From: Nannocystis sp. RBIL2
Lineage (GTDB): Bacteria > Myxococcota_A > Polyangia > Nannocystales > Nannocystaceae
Assembly: GCF_026626745.1 (NCBI RefSeq)
Contig: NZ_JAPNJW010000002.1
Coordinates: 4,426,151-4,490,150, forward strand
Direction of reading: 5' to 3'
DNA length: 64,000 nucleotides
Each line of letters opens with the position of its first letter. Positions within the stretch are counted from its first letter, which is position 1. Positions 16,415 through 23,110 of the stretch are shown in pieces. Under the pieces are notes generated by a model that worked only from the letters and a program-made list of their open reading frames with translations, searched no databases and was not told where the DNA came from. A program made the translations under genes and the position numbers.

Positions 16415-17332
16415 TCAGCGCTCGAGGAGCGGCACGACCTCGAGCGAGCCGACCCCGATTCGTAGCAGTCCCGTCCCGGGGCGCCGCTCGATCAGCCGCG
16501 CCGCGTCGGCGATCCCGGCCTGGGCGAGCTGACGGCGACTGCGGAAGATATCGATGTACAATCGATCCCCCTCGCAGCGGAGCTGGCGGAGGAGATCGTT
16601 CTGCTCGATCCACCCCTGCCGATCGGCGGGCACGGATGCGTCGCGCAGTCGCACGCGCGCGAGCAGCAGCAGCGGATAGTGATGGACCCTGACCTTGAGG
16701 TCGATCACTCCTCCGGGGTGGAGCGCGAGCAGCTCCACAGTCTCCTCGTCGCCACTGACGCGAAATCGGAGCCCGATCGTGTCGATGGTGGGCCCGCTGC
16801 GGCTTGACTCGTCCGTCAGCGGCAACGCTCCGGGCAGGTGCAGGCGCCATGCGCCGCTCGCCGAGCGGACGACGGCGCCGTCCTCGGTCGCGCGCACCTC
16901 GCCGGCCTGCTCGATCGACCACCCGGAGTTGCCGCCGCGGTACACCGTGAGCTCGGGCTCGTCCGACTGGGGCAGTACGAGCAGGCCATCCTGCGCCTCG
17001 ATCGCCGGTCCTTCGTCGAGCGGCACCGCGAACGGCGTCGGCGGCTCTCCGCCGGCGAACACGTAGCCGTCCGGGCTCCCGAAGCCGAGGGTCGTTCCCG
17101 GCGACAGGGAGACGCGTTCGCCGAGGCCGAGCCGGCGGCCCGCGACGAAAGTGCCGTTGCGGCTGCCCAGATCCTGAATCTCCCAGGCCCGGCCGTTCCA
17201 GCGCACGAGCGCGTGCTCCCCCGACACCCTGGAGTCCTCGAGCTGGACGTTACATACGCGGGAGCGGCCGAGTATGCTGCGCTCGCGGAGGAACCACGCT
17301 CCCGCCCCATTTGTTCGTCGAAGTTCGGCCAT
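16415..17332 (-). CDS. FHA-domain protein with C-terminal winged-helix-like segment
   Basis: 305 aa from ATG. The first 95 residues are a canonical FHA fold with the phosphopeptide-binding signature: GRSR near 22, S/H in SGEHA near 37-39, and GSRNGTF near 57. A beta-rich middle part follows and a C-terminal helical segment (LLRQLRCEGDRLYIDIFR, RRQLAQAGIADAARLIERRP) that resembles a winged helix. FHA domains read phosphothreonine, so it may read the product of the convergently transcribed kinase 2. Two decayed copies of the same gene type sit beside kinase 1. Confidence 0.88.
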   Translation of the reverse strand: MAELRRTNGAGAWFLRERSILGRSRVCNVQLEDSRVSGEHALVRWNGRAWEIQDLGSRNGTFVAGRRLGLGERVSLSPGTTLGFGSPDGYVFAGGEPPTPFAVPLDEGPAIEAQDGLLVLPQSDEPELTVYRGGNSGWSIEQAGEVRATEDGAVVRSASGAWRLHLPGALPLTDESSRSGPTIDTIGLRFRVSGDEETVELLALHPGGVIDLKVRVHHYPLLLLARVRLRDASVPADRQGWIEQNDLLRQLRCEGDRLYIDIFRSRRQLAQAGIADAARLIERRPGTGLLRIGVGSLEVVPLLER

Positions 17333-17477
17333 GGCGCGGTCCGAAGATAGCGCACTGTAGACCTGTAGTGTGCGCAGCGGCGTGCACTGGCACCCCTGCG
17401 CGCCCCCGCGCTCGTGTCGATGAGGGGATGTCCTGGCGCTTTAGAGCCCGTGCGCCCCGTGAGCGAGGCTCAGGAGC

Positions 17478-18368
17478 TCACGGTCTCTTCAGCAGGCGCC
17501 TCGAGACGTAATCGACGAACGCCCTCACCTTCGGCGGGGTGTGGCGGCCCGCCGCCCACACGAGATGCGAGCTCATCCGCTCGCCGATGTGCTGTTCGAG
17601 GACCTTCACGAGCGCACCCGAGGCGAGCTCGTCGCTCACCAGGATCTCGGCGACATAGGCGAGCCCCAGGCCGCGGAGTGCGAAATACGTGAGGAGCTCG
17701 AGATTGTCGGCGACGAGCGAGGTGCGCCCGACCTTCGGGAGCGCCTGCTCGGGCTCCGCGAGCGCCCATTCGTGGAGCCGGCCGCTCGTCGAGCGCCGCA
17801 GCTGGAGGCGGTCGTGGGAGGCGAGGTCACGCGGATGGCGAGGCGTCCCACGCCGCGCCAGGTAATCCGGAGATGCGACGAGCACGAAGCGAAACTTCCC
17901 GAGCTCGCGGACGCGGAGCGTCGAATCCGCCAGGGGACCGGAGCGGATCGCGGCGTCGATGCCCTCGCGCACGATATCGACGTTGCGGTTGGTGGAGACT
18001 ACCTCGAGATCGATCGACGGGTACGCCTCCTGAAAGTCGGCGAGCACCCGGTGGAACGGACCTCCGGCCACCGGGATGCTCACGCGGAGCAGCCCACGCG
18101 GCGCGCTCGCCGTCTCCGACAGCTCGGCCTCGGCGGCATCGATCTCGGCGAGGATGCGGCGGCAACGCGCGACGAAGCGCTGACCCGCGGGGGTGAGGCG
18201 GAGGCTGCGGCTCGTACGCTCGAACAGACGCACGCGCGTGCGCTCTTCGAGGCGCGTGATGCTCTTCCCGACCGCCGACGGCGAGATGCCGAGCTCGCGC
18301 GCCGCCCCCGCGAAGCTCCCGCTCGCGGCGACCTGCACGAAGACGTTCAGCGCGACGACGCTCTCCAC
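17478..18368 (-). CDS. LysR-family transcriptional regulator
   Basis: 296 aa from a GTG start (VESVVALNVFVQVAASGSF), where LysR homology begins. An ATG 54 nt upstream would add 18 unrelated residues and lies inside a palindrome that is better explained as the operator. Winged helix-turn-helix at residues 3-60 (GSFAGAARELGISPSAVGKSI), then the periplasmic-binding-like effector domain (RGLLRVSIPVAGG, VREGIDAAIRSG). It is divergent from an esterase gene, the usual arrangement for a LysR regulator controlling its neighbour. The inducer is unknown. Confidence 0.9.
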   Translation of the reverse strand: MESVVALNVFVQVAASGSFAGAARELGISPSAVGKSITRLEERTRVRLFERTSRSLRLTPAGQRFVARCRRILAEIDAAEAELSETASAPRGLLRVSIPVAGGPFHRVLADFQEAYPSIDLEVVSTNRNVDIVREGIDAAIRSGPLADSTLRVRELGKFRFVLVASPDYLARRGTPRHPRDLASHDRLQLRRSTSGRLHEWALAEPEQALPKVGRTSLVADNLELLTYFALRGLGLAYVAEILVSDELASGALVKVLEQHIGERMSSHLVWAAGRHTPPKVRAFVDYVSRRLLKRP

Positions 18369-18411
18369 GTCCGCGATCTTACGCGGACCGCGGCGGCCGG
18401 AAAACCGCACG

Positions 18412-18435
18412 ATCCAGGACATCAGAGTCCTGGAT
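18412..18435. promoter_or_regulatory. Candidate LysR operator, perfect 9-bp inverted repeat
   Basis: ATCCAGGAC-N6-GTCCTGGAT, perfectly symmetrical, lies between the divergent LysR gene and the esterase gene. Size and location fit a dimer-binding LysR recognition site. It also argues for the GTG start of the LysR gene. Confidence 0.65.
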
Positions 18436-18490
18436 GCCCGGACCGGCCGCGGCGGTGTGCGTGGCGCGTGAACAGCCTACGTTGCGCGGC

Positions 18491-19450
18491 ATGCAAACTC
18501 GTACCCTCGTCGATCCCGAGCTCGTCCCGTTCCTCGATTCGCTCCCTTCGTTCGACTTCTCCCCCGAGACGCTGCCGGAGATCCGACGCGTCGCGAACGA
18601 GACTCCGCCGCTCCACGCCCCCGAGGTGCAGGGCGTGAGGCGCGACGAGGTGCACGTCCCGGGGCCCGAGGGCGAGCCGCCGGTGCGCGTCGTCGTGCAT
18701 CGCCCCGAGACGACGGTGGGCGAGCGGCTCCCAGCAGTGCTTCACGTGCACGGCGGCGGCTTCGTGATGTGGGGGCCCGAGATCAGCGATCTCCGTAACC
18801 GGTTCATCGCCGGCGATCTGCGGTGTGTCGTGGTCTCGGTCGACTATCGACATCCGCCCGAGACGCCCTTTCCGGGGCCCATCGAGGATTGCTACGCGGC
18901 CCTGCGGTGGCTCCACGACACGGCAGATACTCTCGGGGTGGACCCCGCGCGCATCGCGGTGCAGGGGGAGAGCGCGGGCGGTGGCCTCGCTGCGGCGCTC
19001 GTGCTGCTCGCGCGCGACCGCAAGGAGGTCCCGGTCGCGTTCCAGGTGCTCGTGTACCCGATGCTCGACGACCGCACGGGCACCGACGCCGACCCGCACC
19101 CGAACGCCTTCACGGGCGAGTTCGTGTGGACGCGCGCGAACAATCGCTTCGCGTGGCGCGCGATGCTCGACCGCGAGCCGGGGGAAGGCGACGTGTCGCC
19201 CTACTGCGCACCGGCCCGCGCCGCCGATCTCACGGGCCTGCCGCCCACGTTCATCCAGGTCGGGTCGCTCGACCTGTTCCTCGACGAGGACCTCGTCTAT
19301 GCCCAACGCCTGACGCGCGCCGGCATTCCCACGGAGATCCAGGCGATCGCCGGAGCTTTCCACGGCTTCGACATGATGCCGGGTACACGGATCGGCGCGA
19401 GGTTCGCGACGGCCGCGCACGAGGCGCTGCGTCGCGGGCTCGGATTCTGA
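18491..19450 (+). CDS. Alpha/beta hydrolase, hormone-sensitive-lipase type esterase
   Basis: 319 aa from ATG. Family IV esterase features: oxyanion-hole motif HGGGFV near residue 84, nucleophile elbow GESAGG near 163, acid in the GSLDLFLDED segment near 260, and catalytic His in GAFHGFD near 290. No signal peptide, so cytoplasmic. Typical length for acetyl-esterase/HSL enzymes acting on short acyl esters. The divergent LysR gene and the palindrome between them suggest inducible expression. The specific substrate is not predictable. Confidence 0.92.
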   Translation: MQTRTLVDPELVPFLDSLPSFDFSPETLPEIRRVANETPPLHAPEVQGVRRDEVHVPGPEGEPPVRVVVHRPETTVGERLPAVLHVHGGGFVMWGPEISDLRNRFIAGDLRCVVVSVDYRHPPETPFPGPIEDCYAALRWLHDTADTLGVDPARIAVQGESAGGGLAAALVLLARDRKEVPVAFQVLVYPMLDDRTGTDADPHPNAFTGEFVWTRANNRFAWRAMLDREPGEGDVSPYCAPARAADLTGLPPTFIQVGSLDLFLDEDLVYAQRLTRAGIPTEIQAIAGAFHGFDMMPGTRIGARFATAAHEALRRGLGF

Positions 19451-19454
19451 GGGC

Positions 19455-19978
19455 TCAGGCCAGGGTACTGCATGCTCTGCACACCGCCCGACGCCGACGA
19501 CGAGGCCGAGAGGGAGTTGTTCGATGAACGCCTCGAGCACGGCGAGCAGGTCGTCCTGCACGTCGGTGCCGGCGCTGCGGCGGAGCTGCCACTGCGCGAG
19601 CACCGACGCGATAGGCGAGCCTGGAGTCGATGTCGCCGAGGACGATGTGGTTGCGCCGCAGCGTGACAGCGATCCCGCTGCCCCCGATGACACCGTCGCT
19701 AGCCCGCGCTCGATCGTGCTGAACGCTCGCACCGCCGGCGTGCGGCGGGCGACGATGCCGTCGTATCGCTGCAGCTCCGCCTCGTAGCGCCGCGTTCGCG
19801 CCGCCTGTCGCTCACGCGCCTCGTCGGCCACCGACTTCGCCGCCGCGCCCGCGGCGACGGCCTCCTGACGCACGTCGCTGCCGGGCTCAGGCCGAGGTTG
19901 TTGGGGGGCCGTTTCCCAATTCGCCCCTCGAGCGCTTGGGCTGGCTTGGTCGTCTTCTTCCGTAACCCATTCGTCCAC
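19455..19978 (-). pseudogene. Hypothetical gene with two compensating frameshifts
   Basis: From a GTG the minus strand is coding-like: an Ala/Glu-rich helical region (EARERQAARTRRYEAELQRY, DGIVARRTPAVRAFSTIERG). At a run of five G the coding signal moves to the next frame for about 25 codons (SGIAVTLRRNHIVLGDIDSR), then returns (LAQWQLRRSAGTDVQDDLLA). A TGA at 19455 lies symmetrically opposite the esterase stop in a CTGAG-GG-CTCAG palindrome. Either a decayed gene or two assembly indels. I recognise no family. Confidence 0.4.
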
Positions 19979-20091
19979 GTCTGCTGGTTACGCGGAGTTG
20001 GCCTCTCGGGGCGCGCTCGCGGCGCTCGCGAGGGAAATGTCGGTGCTCCTGCTTGCTTGACAGGTGGGGCCGGTCGCATAGGGTTCCCAGT

Positions 20092-20556
20092 ATGTCGCAG
20101 CCCAGCGAGGCCCAGGATACATTGGTCACGTTGTACCGTGGCGAAGCGGCGGCCGCCGAGGCTTATGATCGTGCGCTGAAGAAGTTCGCGGGGCAGCCCG
20201 AGGAACCGATCCTGAAGGAGATCAGGGCCGAGCATCGGGAGGCGATGAAACACCTCGAGCTCGAGCTCAGGCGTAACGGCATCGTGGCCCCGGAGGGCCC
20301 GGGTCCCTGGGGCGTGGTCTTCAACGCGCTCGGGTCCCTGACCGCGCTGGTCAACGACGAAGTCCCGCTGCAAATGCTGCAACACGGCGAGGAGGTCGGG
20401 ATCGAGGAACACGAGCGGGCCCTCGCCTCCGGAAGCTTCTCGCCCGATGTCACCCGACGCATTCGCGAGAGCAGGGATCGCTGCGAACAGCACCGCGAGC
20501 GCCTCCAGAATCTACGCGATGTGATTACCACCCAGCCCAACCGACCGATGATTTGA
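20092..20556 (+). CDS. DUF2383/PA2169-like four-helix-bundle (ferritin-like) protein
   Basis: 154 aa from ATG (an upstream in-frame start would add 13 Arg/Ser residues without similarity). Sequence reads as a long antiparallel helix bundle: TLVTLYRGEAAAAEAYDRAL, IRAEHREAMKHLELELRRNG, then a Gly/Pro turn and EVGIEEHERALASG. Glu and His spaced as E..H (RAEHREA, GIEEHER) recall the ferritin-like DUF2383 family, but a full di-iron site is not assured. Such proteins are often stress induced. No neighbour clarifies the role. Confidence 0.7.
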   Translation: MSQPSEAQDTLVTLYRGEAAAAEAYDRALKKFAGQPEEPILKEIRAEHREAMKHLELELRRNGIVAPEGPGPWGVVFNALGSLTALVNDEVPLQMLQHGEEVGIEEHERALASGSFSPDVTRRIRESRDRCEQHRERLQNLRDVITTQPNRPMI

Positions 20557-20938
20557 CCGTCCGAGCGGGCCTGTTTGGACAAGACCGCCTGCTGCGATTC
20601 GAGCGTCCTTGCGGCTCGCTCACTGCGACGGAGGGCCCTGGCAATCGGTGCAGCGACGGTTTCGCCGGCCAGCGCACGAGGGCGCGGGTCGTGATCACCC
20701 AGCCATGCCAGCCGGCGAAAACAGCGGCCAGGGCTATGGCCACACGCGCCCGCGGTCTGGCGGGCTCCAGCGCTCGCAGTGCGGTCCGATCGACTCGCCC
20801 GGCGAGCTCATCGCCGTGGAGCCATCGCCTGCTCCACACCTCTGCGGTCGCGATGGCCAGCCTCGTCTTCCGCTCACACGCGACAGCGCATGTAAAACCG
20901 CTGTCCACCACGCCCCCGCACGTGCGATGCTCCCGGAG
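20557..20938. other. Intergenic stretch with possible gene remnant
   Basis: About 380 bp. The minus strand carries a short coding-like piece (VAIALAAVFAGWHGWVITTR) around 20690-20760 that could be a decayed membrane-protein fragment; no start, ribosome binding site or family is recognisable. Nothing else seen. Confidence 0.3.
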
Positions 20939-21730
20939 ATGAACCCTCGCGCTCACGGGGCACTCCAGGCCGAGATCGGGCTGTGCGTGCGACCCGGCCG
21001 CGACCTCGTCGAGGTCGCGGCGGGCGCGAGCACGAGCATCATCGCCGTCGCCGAGGAGATGGGCGGCCATGGCTGCGGCTGGCTCGGCGCGCGCCGCGTC
21101 GTCCGAGCGGTCGTCGAGCGGCGCGGTGTTGCAGCGATACCGCCCACCTTCGTCGGCGCGGCCAGCGAGCGTGATCTCCCTGAGGCCCGGCGTCGGTGGT
21201 TCGTTACGCATGCGGCCGTCGAGGTCGACGCTCTGCCCCTCGACCTCGCCGACGCGTTCGTGGCGCTCGATCGCGAGGCGCTGGCCGTCGCCATGCCAGC
21301 GGGGCCGCCGATAGCGCTCGCGGTCGGTTGCATCGCCCTCACGCTCGACGGTGTGCACGTTCGTGGGGCGCACGCGGGCCCGGGCCGCGCCGTGGTGCTG
21401 CGCCGCGGCCGTATGCGCCCCGAGGAGCTCGTGGGCCCGCAGCTGTTGGAAGGTGTGCCGATCGAGGTCGTCGCCAACGCGCTCGGTATGCTCGCGACGA
21501 GCGGGCGCGCCGTCGAGCGGTTCGAGACCGGTCTCGCGGCCGGCGACGTGCTGCTCGCCTGCTCGCGGCCTCTCGACCTCGAGGATTCCGAGCTCCTCGC
21601 GCTCGTCGACGCTTACGCCGATGCACCGCTCACTGCCCTCGCCCGCGCCATCGAATCCCGCGTGGGCTGCGCGCGCAGTGGTGGCGACGCGGCCTTCACG
21701 CTCGTACGGTGCGTTACACTCGCGCCGTGA
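20939..21730 (+). CDS. Degenerate PP2C-like protein (probable pseudophosphatase)
   Basis: 263 aa from an ATG that follows GGAG directly; another ATG 12 nt earlier is equally possible. It has the outline of PPM/PP2C phosphatases: AVAEEMGGHGCGWLGARR corresponds to the DGMGGH motif, ALAVGCIALTLDGVHVRGAH followed by AGPGRAVVLRRGRM to the strand pair around GDSR, and RSGGDAAFTLVR to the final GG-DN-T motif. Metal-binding Asp residues are replaced (DG becomes EE, GDSR becomes GPGR, DN becomes DA) and the N-terminal RxxNED strand is missing. Catalysis is unlikely. It may bind phosphoproteins or be inert. Its stop overlaps the next small frame. Confidence 0.65.
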   Translation: MNPRAHGALQAEIGLCVRPGRDLVEVAAGASTSIIAVAEEMGGHGCGWLGARRVVRAVVERRGVAAIPPTFVGAASERDLPEARRRWFVTHAAVEVDALPLDLADAFVALDREALAVAMPAGPPIALAVGCIALTLDGVHVRGAHAGPGRAVVLRRGRMRPEELVGPQLLEGVPIEVVANALGMLATSGRAVERFETGLAAGDVLLACSRPLDLEDSELLALVDAYADAPLTALARAIESRVGCARSGGDAAFTLVRCVTLAP

Positions 21731-21855
21731 CGGACAACACTGCACCCGCGCGCAGCCTCACCGTCGCCGCGCAGCGCAAGCTCAATCAGCTGAGCTGGCT
21801 CGACGACCAGATCGAGCTGGTCGCCGCAAGGGTCGTCGACGGCCACGCCGGCTGA
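21727..21855 (+). CDS. Very small ORF overlapping the PP2C-like gene
   Basis: 42 codons from a GTG that overlaps the preceding stop (GTGA). The peptide (SLTVAAQRKLNQLSWLDDQI and onward) is mostly helical and coding-like in composition. It could be a translationally coupled small protein or the head of a truncated gene. No homology recognised. Confidence 0.3.
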   Translation: MTDNTAPARSLTVAAQRKLNQLSWLDDQIELVAARVVDGHAG

Positions 21856-21960
21856 CCTTTTAGCTGGCTGCAGCGCTGGCGGCGTGGGGACCTGCTAAAG
21901 CCCCGCGCGGCGCGGTCTGGCGGCCGGCGTCTCTCCGTTCACCCTTCGCGGTGACATCGC

Positions 21961-22338
21961 TTACGGGAGCGGCCTGTTCCGCAGGGTCGCGTTGTTCTTG
22001 TAGGCGTTCTTGTAGGCGTCGTGGCACGTTTTGCAGTCGGCCTTTACGTCGTCCGACTTGTTGGCCTTGAGGTCGTCGAGCGTCTTCTTGGCAAACTTGG
22101 TCCAGTCCTTCATGTCAGGGCCGCCGAATGTTTGGATCTTCTCGATCCCTTTGGCGACCGCGACGAAGTCGCCGCTCGCCATGGGAGTACCCACGTTGTC
22201 GCGCATCCACTTCTGGAGCGGACAGGGCTTCGTCGTGCCATTGCACTGACCCTTGGCGATCGCCGTGCTCGGGAGCGCGGTCAGGAACAGGCCGCCGACA
22301 GCAGCGGTAGCAAGAGCGAGAAATGCGAGTTTCTTCAT
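21961..22338 (-). CDS. Small exported monoheme c-type cytochrome
   Basis: 125 aa from ATG. Signal peptide MKKLAFLALATAAVGGLFLT with cleavage after STAIA. A single heme-binding CKTCH lies near the C-terminus (about residue 107), after a Lys-rich helical region, a layout like cytochrome c' or small electron carriers in which CxxCH sits on the last helix. Two further Cys (QCNGTTKPC) may form a disulfide. It is likely periplasmic and in electron transfer; partner unknown. AT-rich sequence 100 bp upstream may be its promoter. Confidence 0.8.
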   Translation of the reverse strand: MKKLAFLALATAAVGGLFLTALPSTAIAKGQCNGTTKPCPLQKWMRDNVGTPMASGDFVAVAKGIEKIQTFGGPDMKDWTKFAKKTLDDLKANKSDDVKADCKTCHDAYKNAYKNNATLRNRPLP

Positions 22339-22439
22339 GTCGTTTGGTCCGGTGGATGGCGCCACAGCCCAGCCTTCGTCGGGAGGACGGCCGGCCAGAG
22401 CGACGCTCAAGGTTGAAGAGCGCCGACCACTCCATCGCG

Positions 22440-22467
22440 ATCCAAAAAAATTCGAACTTTTTCTCCG
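22440..22467. promoter_or_regulatory. AT-rich element with TTCGAA centre upstream of cytochrome gene
   Basis: An A-run, TTCGAA and a T-run in succession, striking in this GC-rich sequence. It lies about 105 bp upstream of the cytochrome start. Similar GAAAA/GTTC-bearing patches precede other genes in the window (see findings). Confidence 0.3.
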
Positions 22468-22589
22468 TGGTAAGCCCGCCGGAGTCCCCGAGCGCGATGT
22501 CGCTCGACCAAGAGCGGAGCGCAGCTGGAGGCCGCCGCAGAGGCGAGCGCCCAAGAGCGTCGCGTGGTGGACATGGCCCGCGCCGCTGG

Positions 22590-22940
22590 GGCGCCGCGCT
22601 GGTGGCCAGGCGAGACGCCGCCGCGGAGCCGCACCTGCGGCGCTGTCTCGCCATCCGCGAGCGCCGCTTGCCCGAGGCAGACCCGAAGATACTGCAAGTC
22701 CGCGTGACCCTGGTGGAGTGCCTCGTCGATCAGGATAGGCACGCCGAGGCGGTCGCGCTACCGGATCGCGTGTTCGAGGTCCTCGGTCCGGTTGCGCCTG
22801 CCGACCTCGCTTCGCTCGCCGAGCTGCGCGCCGGGTCGACGACAACGGCGTGCTCCTCGGCGCGATGAGCGGTGAGGAGGCCGAGCAAGCCCGCTCGCTC
22901 CTCGCCTACATCGAGTTCGTCAAGGTGGACTCCGGTCACC
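22590..22940 (+). pseudogene. TPR-protein remnant (kinase-tail type)
   Basis: The strand encodes AEPHLRRCLAIRERRLPEAD, ILQVRVTLVECLVDQDRHAE, ALPDRVFEVLGPVAPADLAS, which matches two TPR units of the type at the C-termini of the kinases in this window. There is no kinase part and no credible start. Near 22850 the coding signal changes frame (SGEEAEQARSLLAYIEFVKV). A decayed gene end. Confidence 0.5.
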
Positions 22941-23110
22941 TGGTCACGCCGAGAAGACCGACGAATTCCTGCAGATCGTCCTCGACTTCGAGCCGCGCCT
23001 GCATCCGTGAATCGACCGGGGTTCGATGGGTTTCATGATCGCCATGGGATCGCTCCCTGATTCGCGGCGGTGGCTCTCCCCCGAATCGTGCCCCGGGCCC
23101 CATCCTCGCA

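Noticed and set aside
20525..21745. A minus-strand frame of about 400 codons.
   Set aside because: Mostly antisense to the PP2C-like gene; only a short piece near 20700 looks coding and has no family.
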